A DNA stretch of 64,000 bases from Rouxiella aceris (GTDB lineage Bacteria; Pseudomonadota; Gammaproteobacteria; Enterobacterales; Enterobacteriaceae), in contig NZ_JAADJU010000011.1 of assembly GCF_012933545.1 (NCBI RefSeq), positions 1 through 64,000 on the forward strand, read 5' to 3'. The notes under the pieces are model-generated. The model was not told the DNA's origin. It saw only the letters and a program-made list of their open reading frames with translations, and made no database searches. Below, piece after piece: positions 1 through 7,130 of the stretch; position 1 is the stretch's first letter, and every line of letters starts with the position of its first letter. A program made the translations under genes and the position numbers.

Positions 1-220
1 GACACTGTTCAATTTGGACAAGGCGCAGGATTCCAAAGGAGGCGCGCCTTCGCCTCCTTTGGGCGGTCTGGGCCGCCGCCCAGTGAGCGCAGCGAATGCA
101 GTTGACCTTGACCTTGACCTTGATCTTGACCTTGAAGTTAAAAGCAAATTTGCAATTAAAACCGAAACAGCTCCTCGGAGTTAATTGACTTTAAAGCCAA
201 AAATTGCCATTTAAACTCAA
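1..220 (-). repeat. Repeat island 1, right part (modules A and C)
   Basis: Part of a non-coding repeat island cut by the window edge. Positions 1-99 are module A, also at 3173-3290 and 6120-6236 in the opposite orientation; it has a perfect hairpin with 12-base arms (CCAAAGGAGGCG and its complement). Positions 100-141 are a run of TTGACC hexamers. Positions 155-215 are module C, ending in ATTGCCATTTAA about ten bases from the mrdA stop codon. The stretch 135-185 matches the reverse complement of 6048-6100, so this island is the same element as island 3 in opposite orientation. No protein is claimed. Confidence 0.85.
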
Positions 221-225
221 CAAAC

Positions 226-2172
226 TTACTGCTCACTATAACCTTCGCCGCCCGGCGTCAACTGCGATAACTGACAGGCGGGGCTGCTTTTATTTTTATC
301 ATCCTGGCAGTCAGAGGCATCATCTTTGACAAAAATATGATCGAGGATGGCGCGAGCAGCCGGTCCGGCTACCAGCCCGTCACCACCACCGTTTTCAAGG
401 ATCAATGCCATCGCCACCGTCGGATGATCAAAAGGCGCAAAGGCGGTGTAGAAAATATGGTCACGCAGACGAACCGGCGTCATTTTGGCGTTATAGCTCT
501 GGTTTTCACGTAGGCTGAACACCTGTGAGGTGCCGGATTTTGCCGCAATTTTATAAGGTGCGGTGTGGAACAGTTTGTAGCCGGTACCGTTGGGCGCATT
601 GGCCATGCCAAACATCGCATTTTTGACGATGCTCCAATAGGCAGAATGCGGATCGGCAATCTGCCCGCCGTCCGGCATTTTATAAGGGGTGACAACATTA
701 CCCAGTTGCATGGCATCCAGCAGATGCGGGGTCATGATTTTACCGTTGTTAATCAGAATAGTTAGCGCCTTGACCATCTGAATTGGCGTGGCGATCCAAT
801 ATCCCTGACCAATGCCTACCGAGACGGTATCCCCTTGATACCATTCTTTTTTATGAACTTTCATTTTCCATTCACGACTCGGCAGATTACCGTAATACTG
901 CTCATCGAGATCGATACCCGACGACTTGCCGTAACCAAATTTACTCATCCATTCGTGAATACGGTCGATGCCCATTTCATAGGCGACCTGATAGAAAAAG
1001 GTATCTGCCGATTCCTCAATGGCTTTGGTGACATTCAGATAGCCATGACCGGTCTTCATCCAGTCGCGATAGTGGCGCTCGGTGCCGGGGAGCACCCAGG
1101 TTGGTGCACCAAAGAAGGTGGTCTGCGGAGTGATCACCCCGGCAAAAAGTGCCGAGATCGACATATAGGGCTTAATGGTCGACGCAGGGGGATAGAGGCC
1201 CTGAGTCACGCGGTTAATCAAAGGCAAATCGGGATTTTTCAGCAAGGTGCTGTAGGCCTTGCCGGAAATACCATTTACAAAGGGGTTAGGATCATAACTG
1301 GGACTGGAAACCATCGCGCGCACCGCGCCGTCACGGGGATCGACCACCACCACTGCCGCACGCTGGCCCTTAAGCACTTTTTCAATATATTGCTGCAAGC
1401 CGAGATCCAGCGTCAGCTTGATATTTTGACCAGCCTGGGGCGGGGTCTCAGTTAACAGACGGACAACGTGACCATGGTTATCGACTTCCACTTCCTGATA
1501 GCCGGTACGGCCATGCAAGGCTTTTTCGTAATATTTCTCTATCCCCTGCTTGCCGATATCGTGATCTGCCGCGTAATTCTCCATCAGTCCAGCGTCTTCC
1601 AGCTCTTTTTGGTCACGATCGTTAATCTTGGAGACATAGCCCACCACATGCGCCAGCTCGGCACCATAGGGGTACTGGCGCTGCTGATAGCTGCTGATCG
1701 AGACACCAGGGAAGTCAAACTGATTAACCGCGAAGCGGGCTACCTCTTCGTCGGTCAGCGCCTCTTTGAGCGGGATTTCGGCAAATTTTTTGCCGTGGTA
1801 CATCGCATCCTGGAAGTTCGCCAGATCGTCCGGCGTCAGATCGACAATCGGCGTCAAGGCCTTTAAGGTCGCTTTGAGATCTGGCACTTTGCCGGGGATC
1901 AACTGGATCTGGTAGAGCGTAATATTTTGCGCCAATACCACGCCATTACGATCCATGATCAGGCCACGGCTCGGGGCGATGGGCAACATTTTGATGTCGT
2001 TCTGATTGGACCGCGTCTGATAGAAGTCGTGCATGCCAACCTGCAGACGGTAGAGGTTATAACCCAATACACCAAACAGCAGCACTACGATAACAAATGC
2101 GATCACCGCACGACGGATAAAAATTATTGACTCAGCCGTATGGTCGCGGATTTCTTCGTTAAGTAGGGCCAT
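226..2172 (-). CDS. mrdA: Penicillin-binding protein 2, peptidoglycan DD-transpeptidase (extra, unlinked mrdA copy)
   Basis: 648 residues, close to the 633 of E. coli PBP2. It cross-links peptidoglycan during lateral wall growth with the elongasome. One membrane anchor lies at about residues 21-42, followed by the PBP dimerisation domain (about 60-235) and the transpeptidase domain (about 265-615). The catalytic motifs are present: S331-TIK-334, S388-AD and K545-SGT. The start is the ATG opening with MALLNEEIRD. In most enterics mrdA sits between rlmH and mrdB (rodA); here neither neighbour is present and the gene is bounded by a repeat island and a small secreted protein. It is therefore probably a second paralogue with the main copy elsewhere, which is inferred. 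All active-site residues are intact, so it is not a pseudogene. Confidence 0.93.
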   Translation of the reverse strand: MALLNEEIRDHTAESIIFIRRAVIAFVIVVLLFGVLGYNLYRLQVGMHDFYQTRSNQNDIKMLPIAPSRGLIMDRNGVVLAQNITLYQIQLIPGKVPDLKATLKALTPIVDLTPDDLANFQDAMYHGKKFAEIPLKEALTDEEVARFAVNQFDFPGVSISSYQQRQYPYGAELAHVVGYVSKINDRDQKELEDAGLMENYAADHDIGKQGIEKYYEKALHGRTGYQEVEVDNHGHVVRLLTETPPQAGQNIKLTLDLGLQQYIEKVLKGQRAAVVVVDPRDGAVRAMVSSPSYDPNPFVNGISGKAYSTLLKNPDLPLINRVTQGLYPPASTIKPYMSISALFAGVITPQTTFFGAPTWVLPGTERHYRDWMKTGHGYLNVTKAIEESADTFFYQVAYEMGIDRIHEWMSKFGYGKSSGIDLDEQYYGNLPSREWKMKVHKKEWYQGDTVSVGIGQGYWIATPIQMVKALTILINNGKIMTPHLLDAMQLGNVVTPYKMPDGGQIADPHSAYWSIVKNAMFGMANAPNGTGYKLFHTAPYKIAAKSGTSQVFSLRENQSYNAKMTPVRLRDHIFYTAFAPFDHPTVAMALILENGGGDGLVAGPAARAILDHIFVKDDASDCQDDKNKSSPACQLSQLTPGGEGYSEQ

Positions 2173-2385
2173 TACCGGGGGATTACCTTTCTTGTCAGAC
2201 GTCTGTGCTTATGCAAAAAATGCGGGGGTGCAGAAAGTGCGAAAGGATAGCGCTAAAGCGCCAAGGGGACTATCAGAACAGTGCTAATGAACCCAGAGTA
2301 GTGTTTCTATTTATGAATATTTTTACACAATACGTTTCCGGGAGAAAACAGGGATTGACCAGCGGATATTACAGCGGAGGAACCG

Positions 2386-2416
2386 GCCTCAATCCCGTGT
2401 ATAACAGGGTTGAGGC
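2386..2416. terminator. Hairpin downstream of the small secreted protein gene
   Basis: GCCTCAATCCC at 2386-2396 pairs with GGGTTGAGGC at 2407-2416 with one bulged base and a 10-base loop. It lies 14 bases past the stop codon of the leftward gene at 2430-2795. There is no U-run, so it may be a 3'-end stabiliser or Rho-type end rather than an intrinsic terminator. Confidence 0.4.
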
Positions 2417-2429
2417 TGCGTTAGAAATG

Positions 2430-2795
2430 TTACTTACCTACGACTTCTACACAGTCACCATAGATGTAGCCTTCGGTTTCCGTGGCGATCACAAAGCTGT
2501 TTTTTACATGAATATACATTAAGTTATCTGCGGTTCCCGCCTTCATTGGCTGATCATTCTGGCCAATAATATCGGTCAGTTCGGGGCTGGTCACCATTTT
2601 GCTGCCGTCAGGAGAAAAGCTGAAGGTGTTACCCGCATCATAGACCCTGGCATCCTTATTAACCACCTGGGCAGAATCGTTGCCATCAGTCCCCTGGATA
2701 CTATGTGTTAACACACATTTATAGGTTGTTACTGCATAAGCCGAGCAAGAAGTAAAAGTCAGTAATACCGCAATGAAAGCGACGAGCCTGGACAT
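2430..2795 (-). CDS. Small secreted protein of unknown function
   Basis: 121 residues from the ATG at 2795, chosen because a signal peptide begins there (MSRLVAFIAVLLTFTSCSAYA); the open frame extends further upstream without such a feature. Cleavage is predicted after AYA. There is a cysteine inside the signal region, but the residues before it do not form a good lipobox, so a soluble periplasmic form is more likely. The mature part has two cysteines (YKC near the start, DC near the end) that could form a disulfide. I do not recognise the family. It lies alone between mrdA and repeat island 2. Confidence 0.65.
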   Translation of the reverse strand: MSRLVAFIAVLLTFTSCSAYAVTTYKCVLTHSIQGTDGNDSAQVVNKDARVYDAGNTFSFSPDGSKMVTSPELTDIIGQNDQPMKAGTADNLMYIHVKNSFVIATETEGYIYGDCVEVVGK

Positions 2796-3172
2796 TGAAA
2801 AATCCCAACTAAGAAATGTGAGCCACATCCTATCACTTGGCAATATTATAGAAAGTAGGCGACGAAGAAATAGTCATAACCTGCTCCAGGGCTGGCAGAA
2901 CAAAAAAAATGCAGTCTGCGAGCAACGGGTTACAAATCACTCACTTAAATCAAATTAATATTATTTAATAGGATATTATGAGCGAAAAGTTTTCGATAAT
3001 GTCCATTTCACAATTTGCCTCAGTTAGCGGATTTGATGGTAAGTAAGCGTAACCTTCAGTAATTTTTTGGCAGTCGGGTAGTTGGGGCTTAAAAGTCAAT
3101 TTTTGGATTTAACTTCAAGGTCTAGGTCAAGATCAAGGTTAACTTCAAAGTCAAGGTCAAGGTCAAGGTCAA

Positions 3173-3420
3173 CTGCATTCGCTGCGCTCACTGGGCGGCG
3201 GCCCAGACCGCCCAAAGGAGGCGAAGGCGCGCCTCCTTTGGAATCCTGCGCCTTGTCCAAATTGATAAGTGTCGTGCCCTCGGTTGTAGTTCTTTCCAGT
3301 GACATCGGTGTGTGGCCTAAACCACGCCGCTGCGCGGTCCCTTCACTCGGTCGCGAGCCAAAAGCGTCTCGCTCCACGTCGCTCAGCGTAGGTTTTGAAT
3401 CGGCCAGGAAGCATTTACTG
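3173..3420 (+). repeat. Module A, copy 2
   Basis: Nearly identical to 6120-6360 and, inverted, to 1-99. It contains two nested hairpins: CTGGGC-GGCG-GCCCAG, then CCAAAGGAGGCG paired with CGCCTCCTTTGG around a six-base loop. A conserved tail runs to the GAATCGGCCAGGAA motif. It is preceded by a degenerate hexamer tract of GGTCAA and related units. Confidence 0.85.
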
Positions 3421-3450
3421 AAAAACCGGCAACATTAAAGGTCAACTGCG

Positions 3451-3520
3451 AAAGATAAAAAGATAAAAAGATAAAAAGATAAAAAGATAAAAAGATAAAA
3501 AGATAAAAAGATAAAAAGAC
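3451..3520 (+). repeat. 8-bp tandem repeat (AGATAAAA)n
   Basis: About 8.7 uninterrupted copies of an octamer. The unit is absent at the equivalent place in island 3 (about 6390-6415), which has only an A-rich run, so copy number differs between the islands. Confidence 0.95.
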
Positions 3521-3536
3521 AATTTTGCCGCTGAAA

Positions 3537-3805
3537 CGGCACGGTGTGCATAGTTGGCTGGCACATTCAGAGACGGCGCCGCGCGAAGCGGAGGGAGACG
3601 TTTTTGGCTCCCGACCGAGCAAGGGGACTGCGTAGCAGCGCGGCTCGTGCCACACTGGGGGTAACTGAAACATAGCCGGTAATAGGCAGCAGACAAATCA
3701 ACAACACCAAAAGGCCAAGGATTGTTAAGGAGCGGGCCAGCGCTCCTTAACTCGGTTCGGCACAGTCGGTTAAGCTGCCACTGCAATTATAAAACCGAAA
3801 CAGCT
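3537..3805 (+). repeat. Module B, copy 1
   Basis: About 260 bp, repeated at about 3834, 6430 and 6808. It begins near a CATAG...GGCACATTCAGAG block, has a CGCGCGAAGCGGAGGGAG stretch, and ends in a hairpin with arms TTAAGGAGCG and CGCTCCTTAA around six bases, then ACTCGGTTCGGCACAG. It leads directly into a short C module. Confidence 0.88.
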
Positions 3806-3833
3806 CCTCGGAGTTAATTGACTTTAAGCCAAA

Positions 3834-4087
3834 CCGGTACGACGTACATAGCTAGTTGGCACATTCAGAGACGGCGCCGCGCGAAGCGGAGGGAGACGCT
3901 TTTGGCTCCCGACCGAGCAAGGGGACTGCGCAGCAGCGCGGCTCGTGCCACGCTCGGAGTCACTGAAACATAGCCGGTAATAGGCAGCAGACGCATCAGC
4001 AACACCAAAAGGCCCAGGATTGTTAAGGAGCGGGCCAGCGCTCCTTAACTCGGTTCGGCACAGCGGGTTAAGCTGCCACCGCAATGA
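3834..4087 (+). repeat. Module B, copy 2
   Basis: Second copy of module B, differing from copy 1 at scattered positions. The hairpin arms TTAAGGAGCG / CGCTCCTTAA are unchanged. Confidence 0.88.
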
Positions 4088-4270
4088 TAAAACCGAAACA
4101 GCTCCTCATAGCCAATTGATTTTAAAACCATAAATTGCCATTTAAGCTAAAACCGATACAGCTCCTCGGAGTTAATTGACTTTAAACCACAAATTGCCAT
4201 TTAAGCCCAACCCGATACAGCTCCCCATAACCCATTGACTTTAAAAAAGAAAATTGCCATTTAAGCCCAA
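4088..4270 (+). repeat. Three tandem C modules
   Basis: Three units of about 60 bp, each starting AACCGAAACAGCTCC or AACCGATACAGCTCC and ending ATTGCCATTTAAGC, at about 4088, 4147 and 4207. The last ends a few bases before the hipA stop codon (complement of CTA at 4272-4274). Confidence 0.88.
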
Positions 4271-4271
4271 A

Positions 4272-5549
4272 CTAATATTTCCCATCATTGAGCAGAAGCT
4301 TACTATTGCTGTTAATTCGCGCCTGGATAACTCGTTGCGTTTCTCGCGTAATTTGGTCTGGAAGCATTTCTTTCGACATTGATGAAAAATGTGCTGCAAC
4401 CTCACAGGTTTTATCAATAATACGATCAATCTGCGGGACAGTAAGTTCGGCTTCTTCCATGCCAAGAGAAAGGATATGCCGACGGCCAATCTCGAGGGCT
4501 TCCCCCCTGACATCCATCTGGTGGTAGCCGCCCGGCCCCTCGCAGTAAGTTACGTCATAGGCTGGTGCAAGTTTCCATTGACCAGATGAAGACATGATAT
4601 AAGCGAAGTTTTTGGGGTGATCGTCGCGATTATTGAAAATGACATTAAAGACGACACGCTCAAATGCCCGTGATTTTTCCCGCATATCATTGGTACACAG
4701 CTGTGTAGCCCGCAGAAAATTAGTGTAGTCGAGCGCTCCCGGAGACTGATAATCTGCACCAGTGAAAGCTGCAAGGCTTTGCATTGGCACCTTCATCCCC
4801 CCTTGGCGATCAAAACGTTTTGTGGCAAATGCCGCCTGCCCGTTAGGCAGACTAAAATATTGAGTATCCGGGGTGTGGATGCCACATGCCCGCAGGCATT
4901 GCATATAGATCGCCTCAATAGCACAAACTTCCGGATGCTCCTGTTTACCTGGAAATTTTACCAACCAGTTTTCCGCACCTAACACAGTCTTGGTTGTAAA
5001 TGTTCCTGATTGCGGATCTCGACACAGTAAAGCTTTGGGTCTGGCCCCCTGGGGTGATCCCCCCATTTGCAGTAGCCGTTGCAAAAACTCGCCGCCGTCG
5101 CCATCAAGCACCTCATGAATTTCTGAGGCTAACTGGTCGAGAGGAATATCTTCTTCAGGAAACGCTGCATCGGGTTGTGCTGGCTGAAATGACATTGCTC
5201 CCATCGCATTGCTCCCGATGTAGGTTAAGCGTTCCAGAGGACCGATTCGTGCCACATTGAGACCTCGGCGGCGAAATAATCGATCCATCAGCAACATGCC
5301 CCATCCATCCGGCAACGAATCATAAACGGGCCCAGGCAACCCTAATTGATGCAAGGGAAAGTCTTTTCGTAACTTAGTCCCGCGCAATGGCAAGGTGTAT
5401 GAGCATAATTCCAGTCCTTTGCGTATTGCTTCATCGCTGTATTCAAACATAATCACCGGGCGGCCGGTGATTGCCGTTGAGGAAACCAATGTTCCCCACA
5501 GCCAGTGCTCTCCCCAGCCGTCATAATAGACATTGATTTGATTAGGCAT
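4272..5549 (-). CDS. hipA: HipA-family serine/threonine kinase toxin
   Basis: 425 residues. Toxin of a type II toxin-antitoxin pair; HipA kinases phosphorylate cellular targets (glutamyl-tRNA synthetase for E. coli HipA) and induce growth arrest. Visible features: an N-terminal HipA_N/couple-HipA region (about 1-120), the glycine/serine loop GGSPQGARPK at 163-172, ATP-binding K198 in WLVKFP, catalytic NNRDDHPKN at 306-314 with D309 and N314, and metal-binding D332 in APAYDVT. All kinase motifs are intact, so the toxin is probably active. Its start overlaps the hipB stop by 8 bp, implying translational coupling. The exact target of this HipA subtype is not known from sequence. Confidence 0.93.
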   Translation of the reverse strand: MPNQINVYYDGWGEHWLWGTLVSSTAITGRPVIMFEYSDEAIRKGLELCSYTLPLRGTKLRKDFPLHQLGLPGPVYDSLPDGWGMLLMDRLFRRRGLNVARIGPLERLTYIGSNAMGAMSFQPAQPDAAFPEEDIPLDQLASEIHEVLDGDGGEFLQRLLQMGGSPQGARPKALLCRDPQSGTFTTKTVLGAENWLVKFPGKQEHPEVCAIEAIYMQCLRACGIHTPDTQYFSLPNGQAAFATKRFDRQGGMKVPMQSLAAFTGADYQSPGALDYTNFLRATQLCTNDMREKSRAFERVVFNVIFNNRDDHPKNFAYIMSSSGQWKLAPAYDVTYCEGPGGYHQMDVRGEALEIGRRHILSLGMEEAELTVPQIDRIIDKTCEVAAHFSSMSKEMLPDQITRETQRVIQARINSNSKLLLNDGKY

Positions 5550-5856
5550 TCGACGCCTTCTTTTTTATACGTCTACGTTTAACACTCTCTTCATAACGCA
5601 AGATATCATCCAGCGTATCCACTCTGGGTTGAAAAAGCTGTTCAAGTTCTTTAACACGTCCAAGTACCATAGCGACTCGTACCACGGTCTCAAATCCAAC
5701 GTTACGTCCCGACTCGAGATTCGACAACGTGTTTACGCCAATGCCCGCGCGGCCAGCCACTTCATTCTGGGTCATCTGCTGAGACAATCGTTCCTTGCGT
5801 AACCGCTCGCAAAGTAGCTTAACAACTTCGCCGGGTTTAGTGAGTGTTAAATCCAT
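5542..5856 (-). CDS. hipB: HipB-family antitoxin, Xre-type DNA-binding protein
   Basis: 104 residues from the ATG at 5856. A longer frame reaches a GTG at 5895, but the ATG is preferred because the helix-turn-helix family starts near this point. The helix-turn-helix spans about residues 26-62 (MTQNEVAGRAGIGVNTLSNL). The tail is basic and lysine-rich (RRRIKKKAS). The antitoxin neutralises HipA and normally represses its own promoter. It is the first gene of the pair. A 16-base perfect palindrome lies 53-68 bases upstream and is a candidate operator. Confidence 0.9.
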   Translation of the reverse strand: MDLTLTKPGEVVKLLCERLRKERLSQQMTQNEVAGRAGIGVNTLSNLESGRNVGFETVVRVAMVLGRVKELEQLFQPRVDTLDDILRYEESVKRRRIKKKASNA

Positions 5857-5908
5857 AATATTGTGGTTAATCTTAAAAAAATGAGTATTACACACAGTAT
5901 AGTGGATT

Positions 5909-5924
5909 TAAAAAATATTTTTTA
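5909..5924. promoter_or_regulatory. Perfect 16-bp palindrome upstream of hipBA, candidate HipB operator
   Basis: TAAAAAATATTTTTTA is its own reverse complement. It lies between repeat island 3 and hipB, next to a TATACT hexamer (complement of AGTATA, about 5897-5902) that could be the -10 box. It differs from the E. coli HipB operator (TATCC-N8-GGATA), so its role as operator is inferred from position. Confidence 0.4.
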
Positions 5925-6088
5925 GACTTATGGTCAGGAGGCGTTGTTTTAAAATGGGGCTTAGAAGGCAATTTATTACTTAAAAGGCAATTAACTATGC
6001 TCACTGGGCGGCGGCCCAGAGCGCCTTTATAGCTTAAAAGTCAATTTACTCCGAGCAAAGGGTTTCGGTTTTAATTGCAAATTTGCTT

Positions 6089-6365
6089 TTAACTTCAAGG
6101 TCAACGTCAACATCAAGGGCATTCGCTGCGCTCACTGGGCGGCGGCCCAGACCGCCCAAAGGAGGCGAAGGCGCGCCTCCTTTGGAATCCTGCGCCTTGT
6201 CCAAATTGAACAGTGTCGTGCCCTCGGTTGTAGTTCTTTCCAGTGACCCCGGTGTGTGGCCTAAACCACGCCGCTTCGCGGTCCCTTCACTCGGTCGCGA
6301 GCCAAAAGCGTCTCGCTCCACGTCGCTCAGCGTAGGTTTTGAATCGGCCAGGAAACATTTACGGC
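6089..6365 (+). repeat. Module A, copy 3
   Basis: The same order as copy 2: short GGTCAA-type hexamers, the nested G+C-rich hairpins, and the tail ending GAATCGGCCAGGAA. It is preceded at 6048-6088 by sequence matching the inverse of 145-185 in island 1. Confidence 0.85.
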
Positions 6366-6429
6366 AAAACCGGCAACATCAAAGGTCAACAGCGAAAAAC
6401 AAAAAAAACAAAACAGTAGGTTCTGAAAC

Positions 6430-6690
6430 CGTATGGTTTACATAGTTTGCTGGCACATTCAGAGACGGCGCCGCGCGAAGCGGAGGGAGACGTTTTTGGC
6501 TCCCGACCGAGCAAGGGGACTGCGCAGCAGCGCGGCTCGTGCCACACACGGAGTGACTGAAACATAGCCGGTAATAGGCAGCAGACGAATCAACAACACC
6601 AAAAGGCCCAGGATTGTTAAGGAGCGGGCCAGCGCTCCTTAACTCGGTTCGGCACAGCGGGTTAGGTGACCACCGCTATTATAAAACCGA
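6430..6690 (+). repeat. Module B, copy 3
   Basis: Carries the GGCACATTCAGAG block, the CGCGCGAAGCGGAGGGAG stretch and the TTAAGGAGCG / CGCTCCTTAA hairpin, as in the other three copies. Confidence 0.88.
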
Positions 6691-6807
6691 AACAACTCCT
6701 CATAGCCAATTGCCTTTTAAAACCATAAATTGCCATTTAAGCCCAAACCAAAACAGCTTCTCTAAAGCCAATGGCCTTTAAAACCAAAAATTGCCATTTA
6801 AGCCAAA

Positions 6808-7070
6808 CCGGCACGGTTTACATAGCTGACTGGCACATTCAGAGACGGCGCCGCGCGAAGCGGAGGGAGACGTTTTTGGCTCCCGACCGAGCAAGGGGAC
6901 TGCGGAGCAGCGCGGCTCGTGCCACACTGGGAGTGACTGAAACATAGTCGGTAATAGGCAGCAGACGAATCAACGACACCAAAAGGCCCAGGATTGTTAA
7001 GGAGCGGGCCAGCGCTCCTTAACTCGGTTCGGCACAGCGGGTTAAGTGGCCACCGCTATTATAAAACCGA
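6808..7070 (+). repeat. Module B, copy 4
   Basis: Fourth copy of module B with an intact terminal hairpin, separated from copy 3 by two C modules and followed by the C module that abuts fhlA. Confidence 0.88.
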
Positions 7071-7130
7071 AACAGCTCCTCAGAGCCCATTGACTTTAAA
7101 AAAAGAAAATTGCCATTTAAGCCAAAAACC

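Larger units (their letters stand above)
3084..4270. repeat. Repeat island 2 (modules A-B-B-CCC with inverted ends)
   Basis: Non-coding element of about 1.19 kb. The left end GGGGCTTAAAAGTCAAT (3084-3100) is an imperfect inverse of the right end ATTGCCATTTAAGCCC (about 4253-4268). Inside, in order, are a GGTCAA hexamer tract (3117-3172), module A (3173-3290 with an extension to about 3415), an octamer tandem repeat (3451-3520), two B modules and three tandem C modules. The right end stops within a few bases of the hipA stop codon. The many small open frames across it are by-products of the repeats; none has a ribosome site or a recognisable product. Confidence 0.8.
5956..7124. repeat. Repeat island 3 (inverted C-like ends, A, B, CC, B, C)
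   Basis: About 1.17 kb. The left end carries three C-like units in inverse orientation: GGGGCTTAGAAGGCAATTTA at 5956-5975, then units at about 5978 and 6030, with a module A fragment at 5997-6026 between the last two. Then come module A (6089-6365), module B (about 6430), two C modules (about 6681-6803), module B (about 6808) and a C module (about 7060-7123). The right end stops within about ten bases of the fhlA stop codon. No supported gene lies inside. Confidence 0.8.

Noticed and set aside
835-1455. 206-codon open frame antisense to mrdA
   Set aside because: A shadow of the mrdA reading frame without its own ribosome site or family features.
3096-4084. Several open frames of 80-120 codons across repeat island 2
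   Set aside because: They lie wholly inside repeat modules, run through hairpins and tandem octamers, lack ribosome sites and recur in the other island in different frames.
4088-4270. CRISPR-like look of the tandem 60-bp C modules
   Set aside because: The units are contiguous and diverged, with no unique spacers and no cas genes.
6046-6445. Open frames on both strands over module A in island 3
   Set aside because: Same reasoning; the apparent protein similarity between islands simply reflects repeated DNA.
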